64,000 bases of DNA from Salvelinus alpinus (taxonomy: Eukaryota > Chordata > Actinopteri > Salmoniformes > Salmonidae), in contig NC_092115.1 in the NCBI RefSeq assembly GCF_045679555.1, forward strand, positions 39,627,728-39,691,727. Direction: 5' to 3'. Positions 36,633-46,800 of this stretch are shown piece by piece. The position numbers and the translations under genes are program-made. Below the pieces are notes generated by a model. That model did not search any database, had not been told where the DNA came from, and saw only the letters and a list, made by a program, of their open reading frames with translations. Positions within the stretch are counted from its first letter, which is position 1. Every line of letters starts with the position of its first letter.

Positions 36633-36784
36633 AGCCCAACTTCATCTCCATGGCCCAGATTCCAGAGTGTGAGAGCAGGTCAGTGGGTGTTGATGACAAG
36701 GTCTACCTGTTCTTCAGTGAGACTGCTGTGGAGTATGACTTCAACAGCAAACTGGTGGTGTCCTGCGTGGCTCGTGTCTGCACG
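36633..36784 (+). pseudogene. Semaphorin exon relic (sema-domain segment)
   Basis: This is an open segment framed by an AG acceptor (36631-36632) after a pyrimidine tract and a GTAGGT donor. It translates to EPNFISMAQIPECESRS followed by DDKVYLFFSETAVEYDF and ends in VARVC. That is a sema-domain beta-propeller segment most like class 4/7 semaphorins (DDKVYFFFSE...RVARVC). Semaphorins are secreted or membrane-bound guidance and immune cues. Upstream coding exons are missing: about 8 kb in front is transposon DNA and the stap2 3' region. The usual next residues (KGD...) and several exons are not found downstream. The exon itself shows no stop. I therefore read it as part of a broken gene, although a gene with very distant exons outside this window cannot be excluded. 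Confidence 0.7.
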
Positions 36785-36810
36785 GTAGGTGTGTGAACCA
36801 CCGCATTTAA

Positions 36811-36956
36811 CCATGACAAGGTGACTGGGATTATGGCCGAATACAAACAGTGTAGTTATTCCCTCCATAAGGCAATCAAACAGGCAAAACGTCAGTACAA
36901 AGACAAGTCGCAATACAACGGCTCAGACACGAGCGGTATATGGCAGGGTCTACAGA
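36811..36956 (+). mobile_element. LINE fragment (linker before reverse transcriptase)
   Basis: Translation gives DKVTGIMAEYKQCSYSLHKA then IKQAKRQYKDK and GIWQGLQ. The MWQGLQTITDYKGKH segment at 39070 belongs to the same LINE family. It is cut off at about 36956 by Tc1 family G sequence. Confidence 0.65.
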
Positions 36957-38118
36957 GTTCCTCTGTCCAGTGTCTGTGTTCTTTTGCTCACCTTAATCTT
37001 TTATTTTTATTGGCTAGTCTGAGATATGGCTTTTTCTTTGCAACTCTCTGTTGACGTTGAGACGAGTGTTTTACGGGTACTATTAAATGAAGATAGGACC
37101 TGTGAGGCGTATGTTTCTCAAACTAGACACTCTAATGTACTTGTCCTCTTGCTCAGTTGTGCACCGGGGCCTCCCACTCCTCTTTCTATTCTGGTTAGCG
37201 CCAGTTTGCGCTGTTCTGTGAAGGGAGTAGTACACAGCGTTGTACGAGATCTTCAGTTTCTTGGCAGTTTCTCGCATGGAATAGCCTTAATTTCTCAGAA
37301 CAAGAATAGACTGAAGAGATTCAGAAGAAAGTTATTTGTTTCTGGCCATTTTGAGCCTGTAATCGAACTCACAAATGCTGATGCTCCAGATACTCAACTA
37401 GTCTAAAGAAGGACTGTTTTATTGCTTCTTTAATCAGGACAGTTTTAAGCTGTGCTAACATAATTGCAAAAGGGTTTTCTAATTATCAATTATGTCAGAC
37501 CCTGATCTGTTTCACCTTTCCTCGTTATTGTCTTCACCCCCTCCAGGTGTCGCTTGTTTTCCCCAGTGTATTTATCCCTGTCTCTCTGTGGCAGTTTGTC
37601 TTGTATGTTTCCAAGTCAACCAGCGGTTTTCCCGGTCGCCTGCTTTTTTATTTTACCCATGCCTGTTTCTGGACTTTGTACCCGCCTGCCTTGACCACGA
37701 GCCTGTCTGCCACTCTGTACCTCCTGGACTCCTGATCTGGTTTTGACCTTTTTGCCTATCCACGACCATTCTCTTGCCTACTCCTTTGGCTTAATAAACA
37801 TTGTAAGACTCCAACCATCTGCCTCCTGTGTCTGCATCCAGGTCTCGCCTTGATAAATTAGCCTTTTAAAATGATAAACTTGGATTAGCTAACACAACGT
37901 GCCATTGGAACACAGGAGTGATGGTTGCTGATAACGGGCCTATGTAGATATTCCATAAAAAATCTGCCGTTTCCAGTTACAATAGTCATTTGCAACATTA
38001 AAAATGTCTACACTGTTTTTCGGATCAATTTGATGTTATTTTAATGGACAAAAAAAGTAGCTTTTCTTTCAAAACAAGGACATTTCCAAGTGACCCCAAA
38101 CTTTTGAACGGTAGTGTA
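36957..38118 (-). mobile_element. Tc1-like transposon (family G), truncated, holding an LTR-like insert
   Basis: The right-hand terminus is CCCCAAACTTTTGAACGGTA near 38096-38118. The minus strand reads MRETAKKLKISYNAVYYSLHR near 37277 and GRPRCTTEQEDKYIRVSSLR. The other terminus is missing at about 36957. A 363-bp insertion lies at 37493-37855. A related copy lies at 58988-59549. Confidence 0.75.
37493..37855 (+). repeat. Probable solo LTR (fossil), 363 bp, with 5-bp target duplication
   Basis: It begins TGTCAGACCCTGATCTG and ends GTCTCGCCTTGATA, with AATTA on both sides (37488-37492 and 37856-37860). The related Tc1 at 59290-59340 lacks the insert, which fixes its borders. AATAAA lies near 37795, about 60 bp before the end, as in LTRs. 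No coding part is present. LTR status is inferred from the duplication length and the poly(A) signal; the family was not determined. Confidence 0.5.
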
Positions 38119-40410
38119 TATCCTACCAACGGGACATTAACTGTAATATCTTATGTTTCACTGAGTCGTGCCTGAAGGACGACATTAATAACATACAGCT
38201 GGCGGGTTATACACTCTATCGGCAGCATAGAAGAGAAGCCTCTGGTAAGACACGGGGCGGGGGCCTATGCATATTTGTAAAGAACAGCTAGTGCACGATA
38301 TCTAAGGAAGTCTCAAGTTTTTGCTCGCCTGAGGTAGAGTATATCATCATAAGCTGTAGACCACACTATCTACCTAGAGTTTTCATCTGTATTTTTCGTA
38401 GCTGTTTACATACCACCACAGACGTATGCTGGCACTAAAACCACACTCAATGAGCTGTATACCGCCATAAGCGAACAGGAAAATGCTCATCCAGAGGCGG
38501 CGCTCCGAGTGTCTGGGGACTTTAAACGCAAGTAAACTTAACACAGTTTTACCTCAATTCTATCAGCATGTTAAATGTGCAACCCGAGGGGAAAAAAACT
38601 CTAGACCACCTTTACTACAAAGCTCTCCCTCGCCCTCCATTTGGCAAATCTGACCATAATTCTATCCTCCTGCTTACATGCAAAAATTAAAGCAGGAAGC
38701 ACCAGTGACTCGGTCTATAAAAAAGTGGTCAGATGAAGCAGATGCTAAACTACAGGACTGTTTTGCTAGCACAGACTGGAATATGTTCCAAGACTCTTCC
38801 GATGGCATTGAGGAGTACACCACATCAGTCACTGGCTTCATCAATAAGTGCATGGATGACGTTGTCCCCACAGTGACTGTACGTACATACCAGAAGCCAT
38901 GGATTACAGGCAACATTCGCACTGCGCTAAAGAGCTGCTGCTTTCAAGGAGCGGGACTCTAACCCGGAAGCTTATAAGAAATCCCGCTATGCCCTCCGAC
39001 GAACCATCAGGCAAGGGTCAATACAGGACTAAGTTCGAATCGTACTAAACCGGCATCGACACTCGTCAGATGTGGCAGGGCTTGCAAACTATTACAGACT
39101 ACAAAGGGAAGCACAGCCGAGAGCTGCCCAGTGACACGAGCCTACCAGACGAGCTCAATAACTTCTATGCTCACTTCGAGACAAGTAAAACTGAAACATG
39201 CATGAGAGCATCAGCTGTTCCGGACGACTGTGTGATCCTGCTCTCTGCAGCAAGACCTTTAAACAGGTCAACATTCACAAGGTCGCATGGCCAGACGGAT
39301 TACCAGGACGTGTACACCGAGTATACGCTGACACACTGACATTTTCAACCTCTCCCTGTCTGAGTCTGTTATACCTACATGTTTCAAGCAGACCGCCAGA
39401 GTCCATGTGCACAAGAACACTAAGGTAACCTGCCTAAATGACTACCGACCCATAGCACTCAAGTCTGTAGCCATGAAATGCTTTGAAAGGTTGGTCATGG
39501 CTCACATCAACACCATTATCCCAGAAACCCTAGACCCACTCCAATTTTCATACCGCCCCAACAGATCCACAGATGATGCAATCTCTATTGCACTCCACAC
39601 TGCCCTTTCACAGCTGGACAAAAGGAACACCTATGTGAGAATGCTATTCATTGACTACAGCTCAGCGTTCAACACCATACTACCCTCAAAGCTCATCACT
39701 AAGCTAAGGACCCTGGGACTAAACACCTGCCTCTGCAACTGGATCCTGGACTTCCTGATGGGCCGCTCCCTGGTGGTAAGGGTAGGTAACAACACATCCC
39801 CTACGCTGATCCTCAACATGGGGGCCCCTCAGGGGTGCGTGCTCAGTCCCCTCCTGTACTCCCTGTTCACTCATGACTGCACGGCCAGGCATGACTCCAT
39901 CCCCATCATTAAGTTTGCTGATGACACAACAGTGGTAGGCCTGATCACTGACAACGATGAGACAGCCTATAGGAAGGAGGTCAGAGAACTGGCAGTGTGG
40001 TGCCTGGACAACAACCTTTCCCTCAATGTGAGCAAGACGAGTTGATCGTGGACTACAGGAAAAGGTAGGCCGAACAGGCCCCCAATAACATCAACAGGGC
40101 TGCAGTGGATTGAACACTGCTGCTACTCGCTGTTTATTGTCTATGCATAGTCACTCCACCCCTACATACATGTACAAATTACTTCTAACCTGTACCCCCG
40201 CACACTGACTCGGTACTGGTACCCCTTGTATATAGCCTCGTTATTGTGTTACTTTTTATTATTTTTTACTTTAGTTTATTTGGTTAATATTTTCTTTACT
40301 CTTCTTGAACTGCACTGTTGGTTAAGGGCTTGTAAGCATTTCACGGTAAGGTCTACATTTGCTGTATTCAGCGCACGTGACAAATAACGTTTGATTTGAT
40401 TTGATTTGAT
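38119..40410 (+). mobile_element. Non-LTR retrotransposon (LINE, jockey superfamily), 5'-truncated and decayed
   Basis: 38119-38560 holds an endonuclease-like part (CFTESC-type relic, TPPQTYAGTKTTLNELYTA-like and SGDF). 39070-39330 is a linker. The ORF 39407-40045 (212 residues) is reverse transcriptase: [51 protein letters not shown] and the catalytic FADD at 39914-39925. The 3'UTR runs to the TTTGAT repeats at about 40395-40410. Several stops and shifts elsewhere. L2/Rex1-like by eye; clade uncertain. Confidence 0.85.
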
Positions 40411-40617
40411 ATTCTATTGTATTTTAGTTTATGCCGCTCCGACACTGCTCGTTCAAATATTTATTGATTCTTAATTCCATTCCTTTACTTTATATGTGTG
40501 TGTATTGTTGTAAAATTGTTAGATATTACTGCACCGTTGAAGCTAGAAACACAAGCATTTCACTACACCCGCAATAACATCTGCTAAACATGTGTATGTG
40601 ACCAATAAAATTTGATT
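40411..40617 (+). mobile_element. Second LINE 3' tail
   Basis: AGATATTACTGCACCGTTGA, CAAGCATTTCACTACACCCG and GACCAATAAAATTTGATTTG form the 3' end of a related LINE. It is joined tail-to-head with the preceding LINE. A GT run follows at about 40636-40662. Confidence 0.65.
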
Positions 40618-40629
40618 TGTGTGTTAGTG

Positions 40630-40662
<33 letters not shown>

Positions 40663-40722
40663 ACGCGCATGTGAGAGTTTCTCTTTAATGTCTCTTTAAT
40701 GCACTGTGTTGTTGTGTCCAAG

Positions 40723-40835
40723 GGACCTCTCTGTGGTGTGTGCGTACAGCGTGTTGGACATCGGTAACCGTGGAACTGTCCTTTGTGAAGTTGGTGATGT
40801 ACAGCTGTGACATCCCCACCCCCAGACTTGGAGCT
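40723..40835 (+). pseudogene. Second semaphorin exon relic, frame-disrupted
   Basis: After an AG at 40721-40722 the sequence reads DLSVVCAYSVLDIGNRG, matching the conserved SAVCAYS.LDI motif of the sema domain. Its frame then stops. A neighbouring frame reads VMYSCDIPTPRLGA before a GTGAGT donor, matching the PxPRPG motif that ends this exon in semaphorins. The exon thus carries at least one frame-breaking change. In intact semaphorins several exons separate this motif from the segment at 36633-36784. Here only transposon DNA lies between them, which supports decay of the locus. Class 4 or 7 is a guess from the two short segments. Confidence 0.6.
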
Positions 40836-40839
40836 GTGA

Positions 40840-41530
40840 GTCAGACTGATATCCTCTCTCTTTTCTCTTCTGTTTTTTATTCAACTTTATTCTCTCCCCA
40901 CCCCCATTTTGAGAAATGGAAACAGAACCCGGAACTAAAGTGATCTCTTGTGTTCTGGAACAGAACCGTTATTTTCAAGTCTTGAGAACCTTTTTGTACC
41001 AAAAATATTCCTTATGTCCTCATTATTCTATAATTTGGTGAAATGATAATGCTAGTAATAGCCTGAACACATTCCAGTTCATGTCATGATGTTCAGCTTT
41101 TCAAGCCAAGCCCCCTCCATGTCCACCCCTCTCTCTCCCCACCTGTGAAATTTCTGTTGCATCTCGCGCCGAGCGTTCCATAGCAAGCTTCTCTAGCTGT
41201 GCTAATAGGTTGAGTAAATGAATGATCTATTCTGTAAAAACTATGTTGATTTCACAGGTTACAAAAATTACAAAAAGGAACTATATGGGTTCGAACTGGT
41301 TCAGAACTTTATTTTATTTTTTGTTCAGAACAAAGAAAATATGGGTTCTGTTCAGAATGATTGGAAAATAATTTTGGTTCCAACTAAATGGATCATATTT
41401 GGAGTGTATTCAGCACTCACTGTGACTGAACAGTATGCAAAGGATGAAAGTTAAGTTTTCTTTGGGAAAATCATTTTAATTAGAACAGATAGGTGTTCTG
41501 TAACTGTCAAATAATGACATTAACATACTT
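40840..41530. other. Stretch downstream of the semaphorin relic: nothing recognised
   Basis: No further semaphorin exon was found. The 78-residue ORF at 41218-41454 has no recognisable domain and low-complexity composition. Confidence 0.35.
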
Positions 41531-41534
41531 TCTA

Positions 41535-41625
41535 ATCAATCAAATGTATTCATAAAGCCATTTTTACATCAGCAGATGTCACAAAGTGCTTATACAGAAA
41601 CCCAGCCTAAAACCCCAAATAGAAA
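41535..41625. repeat. Short LINE/SINE-type tail
   Basis: ATCAAATGTATTCATAAAGC, CAGCAGATGTCACAAAGTGC and AGAAACCCAGCCTAAAACCC are a widespread fish retroposon tail. Only about 90 bp remain. Confidence 0.5.
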
Positions 41626-41930
41626 GCACGCTACTGTGTGCTTGTGTCTTGAAAGGCTTATTACATTTTGTGTAATTGCCCATTGTTGATATGCTGTAAG
41701 TGTGTGAATGAGATTAAAACATGATCACACATTGAAAAACTAGTTGGCTTCGGCTATTCAGACACCACAGAGGCATGGCAGTGCCACTCATAAATATAGC
41801 AAGAGCTGTATGAAACCCTTTTAGAATAATGCAATACAAAATGAACAAGGGCTACTTATTTGTGGGCAAAGGTGTTGAGTGTAATCATGTTGGCCATATT
41901 GGATTCAGAATCAAATGTATTTACATGGCC

Positions 41931-42285
41931 TCCCGAGTGGCGCAGTGGTCTAAGGCACTGCATCGCAGTGCTAGAGGCATCACTACAGACCTCGGTTTGA
42001 TCACAGGCTTTACTTGGCTCATCGAGCTCTAGCGACTCCTTGTGGCAAGCCGGGTGCCTGCAGGCAGACCTCTGTCGTCAGTTGAACAACGTTTACTCAG
42101 ACAGGGGTTAAGCGGGCGGATTTTAAGAAGCGCGGTTTGACGGGTCATGTTTCGGAGGGGGCCCCTTTGCACTTCTTCAAATAATAATTTTGCAGGAATC
42201 TCCTTGCGAATGATTTTGCTGAAGATTGTATCTCCCGAGCCTGTTGGGGAGTTGCAGCGATGAGACAAGATCGAATTTGGGGGTA
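41931..42285 (+). mobile_element. tRNA-derived SINE with a foreign coding fragment inside
   Basis: The head is CCTCCCGAGTGGCGCAGTGG with GGTTTGATCAC near the B box. The body has CTCCTTGTGGCAAGCCGGGT, GCCTGCAGGCAGACC, GTCATGTTTCGGAGG and, after an interruption, TCCCGAGCCTGTTGGGGAGT and TGCAGCGATGAGACAAGA. Between the last two blocks about 70 bp are replaced by sequence with no counterpart in this SINE family as I know it (42163-42232). Confidence 0.75.
42167..42232 (-). pseudogene. HINT-like coding fragment, 22 codons
   Basis: The minus strand reads [20 protein letters not shown] then VQ, from 42232 down to 42167. Human HINT1 has [20 protein letters not shown] at residues just before its HIT fold core; 17 of 22 positions agree by my recall. 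HINT proteins are histidine-triad nucleotide hydrolases. Only this piece is present, with no start, no HIT motif and no neighbouring exon. It is not expressed as a gene. The match is from memory and was not searched. Confidence 0.6.
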
Positions 42286-42289
42286 AAAT

Positions 42290-43870
42290 AAACACACAAA
42301 AAAGTATTTACACCAACAGTCTTTATAGGCATGAGTGTTGTACACAATTCTGAAAAAAGGCCTCATTTACAAAAGTAATATTTACAGGTGATTTAACCTC
42401 CATCAAATGTTATTATGGCAGCCATATTGGATTTGAGACCAAATATAAAGATAATCTGTGATGGCCCTCTGATTTAATTGCAAGACTAGGGAACCTTTAC
42501 AGAACCTTTGACCTCAAAACATCTTATTTGGATGTCAGAGCCCACTTGTTTTCCTTAGAGCGATTACAATAGCTACAACATAAAATAATGTTTAACTGTA
42601 TGTATTTTTGCCAGGCGGTACCATACAGCACTGAATGAAAGCAAATTTGACATAGAAAGTTGTCTATTGAACAGCTACCAAAAAGCAAAGTTTACATTCA
42701 TCAAGATTCTTGATAGTTATTTCTGCCTATTGTATGGATCTGTGTTAACAGGTCTTTATTATAGAAGTTATTTAAGATATCCAAATGCTGTTTGTGTATT
42801 TGGGCAGACAATTGACTTGTTGTATTAAAGATTTGAGCAATATCAGAGCTTGCCATATTGGGTTACCCCTGCAGCCAGGCATTATTCTGCACTGTTTGAG
42901 TCAAAGGGTGTCACAATATCTATAAATGTAACCCCTTCTGCAGTAAAATATTTTTACACAACCATCCATTTCATACATGGGAGACCTTAGAGATGTGGAA
43001 AAACATGGTTGTGCTTTGTTATACCTCAGGTCGAAGTATCTAAAAAAACTAAATACATTTGAGGATTGGCCACTAGCCTAAAGTGCATTCTCAGGATCCT
43101 GTTAACTGTACTGTATCAGTGTTGTTTACGTTATTAAAACTCTTTCTACCTGAACTGTTTTTGGCATCTCCAATGTGTGTGTATAGAATAGTCAACAGGC
43201 ATGACTGGTTTCAATCTGGAGCAGGAGTGGACTTGCTAAGAAAGTGCTCACATTGGGGGTTAATTAGTCCTAAATCGAACAGCTGTTGTTCCTAAGATTG
43301 AAAATAGGTCAACGTTACACTTAGCCAATGGTAAAAGGGACAGTTGACTATCTTGTGATTTGTTGACATCCTCTTCCTGACTGATTATGAGACATAGTTA
43401 ATGCCACTCCTAGGAAAATTGAAATCTTGTCAAATGTTTTGTTATTAGACTGTTTTACCTCACAGCTCTGATGGCAACAAATGGAAGACAGCTCGGGAAA
43501 AAATCTTTAATATGTAATTTCAGAGACAGGTACATTGAAAGCCTATCTGATCAAACTAAAATATAAACCATTCTTTGTGACAACAGAATGGGCAGGGCTG
43601 CCGTAGTAATAGCAAGGAGAAAGGTTAACACTAAGATAACCAATAAAAACACAGTAGATCCAAAGTGTGTAAAAAAAAAAATTTTAGGCCTTCAGACTAA
43701 ACATTAACCGCTAGAACACATATGAACCTTACTGATGATCCCAACTGATGTGATGTCTGATCTATACATTCCATTTCTATGGTTAAAACCTGGCAGTGTG
43801 AGTTTCCTGGTCCGGATTGGGGTCCAGGCCCAAGGCTGGTGTTGGACTGTTGAGGTTCTAAACTCAGCTG
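42290..43870. other. Intergenic stretch and 3' flank of cactin: nothing recognised
   Basis: The motif GCCATATTGG recurs near 41892, 42421 and 42853. A minus-strand ATTAAA candidate poly(A) signal for cactin lies at 43505-43510. No gene or transposon was identified. Confidence 0.35.
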
Positions 43871-43873
43871 GTT

Positions 43874-46800
43874 CTATCTTCTGTAGCGGTACCTCTTGAA
43901 GTGGAACCACAGCTGGAAGATCCCGTTGGCGAACTGACAACGGAACCCGTGGCGGTGAGAGTACTCCCACTCGCGGTTAACGATCTTAAAGGCAATGTCC
44001 TCGTATGGCGGGCCCGCATGGAACCGCAGAACACCAAAGTCCTTGTTGTCGGGACTGGGTTCTAGGAAGTACTGCGGTGTGGAACGTTTGTTGATCAGGT
44101 CCGGGTAGAAGATGTTGAACTTGTAGCCCTGGACGATCTTAGGCGGAGGGTTGTCGAAGTCGTAATGGGTCTGGTTATATTTGTTCCACTCGAAGCCTGT
44201 GTGGACCCTGTTGAAGAAGCGAGGTTTCCGGGGACGGTATTTATCAGCCCACAGGTACATCTTCCCTGTGAGGGGAAGCTCTACGCTAAACTGAGCCTCG
44301 TCCCCGCCCATGCCCTGTTTGGCGCGACGCACAAACTCATCCTCTGCATTCTCATTGGCATCACCTGGAGAACAAGGGGTGAGCGGAGAGAGAAAGATGG
44401 ATTAACAGGACGATGGGTAGAGATAGGCCTTGTAAGAATGTCTGAGCGTTTTTGTGTATGTACGAATATGGGTGTGTAAAGCCTCTTACCTGTGACGGCG
44501 AGCTGTCTGCGTGAGAGGTGTAGTTTGTGTGTGTCTTCGTCAGGTGTGATGGTGTGTGTGTCCAGCGGTTGCTCTGAGGGAAGCAGCAGTGTGGGACTGT
44601 AGCGGCCAGAGTCATACTCTGCCTGGCTCTGCTGGATCAAATCCTCCTCTGTCAGAACAGCCTCTACCACCTCACCCTTCTCCTCTCCATCCCCCTCTTT
44701 CTCCCCGTCTCCCTCCGTGGATGGGCCCGCCACTTGCTCATCCTTCTCCTCTGCATCTCTCTTTTGATTGATGGAAGAGGAGGGTCCGGGCACCTCTGAG
44801 GGAGTGTCTTTCCCACTCTCGGTCCTGTGAATGAAAAACAGAGGCGGCAAAGGTCATACCCTGTGTACCTCAGCGCGTGTGTGTGCGAGCGCGCGTAGAA
44901 AGAGGTTGCCGGTGTGCGTGCGCGTACTCACACAGCCTCGTCCTCAGGCTCCTCTTTGATGATCGGGAAGAGAGGCACACTCTCCACTCCCTGCTCCTGT
45001 TTCAGCTTGAACAGCTTCTGACGCAACACGTCCTGGTGCCTCTCTCTCAACCTACAACACAGATAGGGGTTGACATTTGTTTTCTTCATTTTAGTCATTT
45101 AACAGACACTTATCCCGAGCGGCATATGGTAGCGATTGGACACATTTCTGTACTTTTGCCTGTACTGGTCCCCAGTGGGAATCGAACCCACAACCCGGGC
45201 GTTGCAAGCACCATGCTCTACACGCAATCAACCGGTCCTCACCGTGCTCGGCCCATGAAGACCCTGACTTGCTGCATCAGGCTCTCCCAGTAGCCTATGT
45301 CCAGGTTGGATCCCCCAGCTCGGATCTTAGTCTCCATGTTGAGGTTCAGCGCCTGGAGCTGGCTGTACGTCTTTCCCTTAAACACTATCTGAACATCGGT
45401 GCTCACTGACGTGTTAATGCCATCACGACGGTCACCTGGAGAACAGAGAGACGGTCAACTAAACAGTAAACATCAGTAGACAGACTAGGGCTGCACCAGA
45501 AATGGCACCCTATGCCCTAATTATATATTACACTACTTTTAACCAGGGTGCCATTTCCGACACACCCTAGGAGAAAGAGACAAGGGGAGAAATGCCTAGG
45601 CGTAAAAAATATAGAGGTTGATGGTGGACAGCCAAGACAGAAAATGGGCCAATGAGAGAGAGCAATACTGAGATGTCCATGTAGCTGGGCCTATGAGTGG
45701 TTGAGGTGGTGCACCTGGGCCTTTTCCAGATGCCTCCAGTTTCCGGAGCTTGCTGATCTCATCCTCCGTGATGGTGGTCATATCCCTCCAGAAGTCTACA
45801 TTCTTCCCCTGCTCCAGCTCCATGTATACCTACGGAGAAAACACACAGGGTCACACAAAAAACAAACACTCTCTTCCTCTACACACCACAATTTCTCAAC
45901 CAACAAGCTCCATTTATTCTAGAATGACAGTAAGCACACACACCTTGATATCTTCAAGCAGGTCGTCCATGTCAGTGACGGTGAGTCCGTTGAGGAAGGT
46001 GTAAGGTTCGTGCATCTCCACAGCCAGGTCGTCATCCTCAGCACTGATGTACTTAGCCAAAAGGTCTATGGGCTTAGCACGGCCATCACGGATACGGATC
46101 TTAGACCTAAACACACAAACATTTATTAGCTAGAGGGCTACACACTAATCCACATCGGCAGACACCGGAGCAGTGAGCTGTTGTTTTTGGACCAGGCTGT
46201 TTTTGAGTGAGTGAATGGAACCACAGTGCCTTCGGAAAGTATTCAGACCCCTTGACATTTTCCACATTTTATTTGGTTAGCCTTATTCTAAAATGAATTA
46301 AATAAAAAAAAATCCTCATCAACAACAAAAAGTATTCAGACCCTTTGCTATGAGACTCGAAATCGAGCTCAGGTGCTGCATCCTGTTTCCAGTGATCATC
46401 CTTCAGATGTTTCTACAACTTGATTGGAGTCCACCTGTGGTAAATTCAATTGATTGGACAGGATTTGGAAAGGCACACACCTGTCTATATAAGGTCCCAC
46501 AGTTGACCGTGCATGTCAGAGCAACAACCAAGCAATGAGGTCGGAGGAATTGTCCGTAGAACTCCGAGACAGGGTGGTGTAGAGGCACAGATCTGGGGAA
46601 GGGTACCAAAACATTTCTGCAGCATTGAAGGTCCCCAAGAACACAGTGGCCTCCATCATTCTTAAATGGAAGAAGTTTGGATCCACCAAGACTCTTCCTA
46701 GAGCTGGCTGGCCGCCCGGCCAAACTGAGCAATCGGGGGAGAAGGGCCTTGGTCTGAGAGGTGACCAAGATCCCGATGGTCCCTCTAACAGAGCTCTAGA

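Noticed and set aside
41931-42010. Possible tRNA gene
   Set aside because: A and B boxes are present but the cloverleaf is degenerate and SINE body sequence follows; the same holds for the heads at 3738-4031, 4562-4887, 11766-11947, 45090-45238 and 54512-54712.
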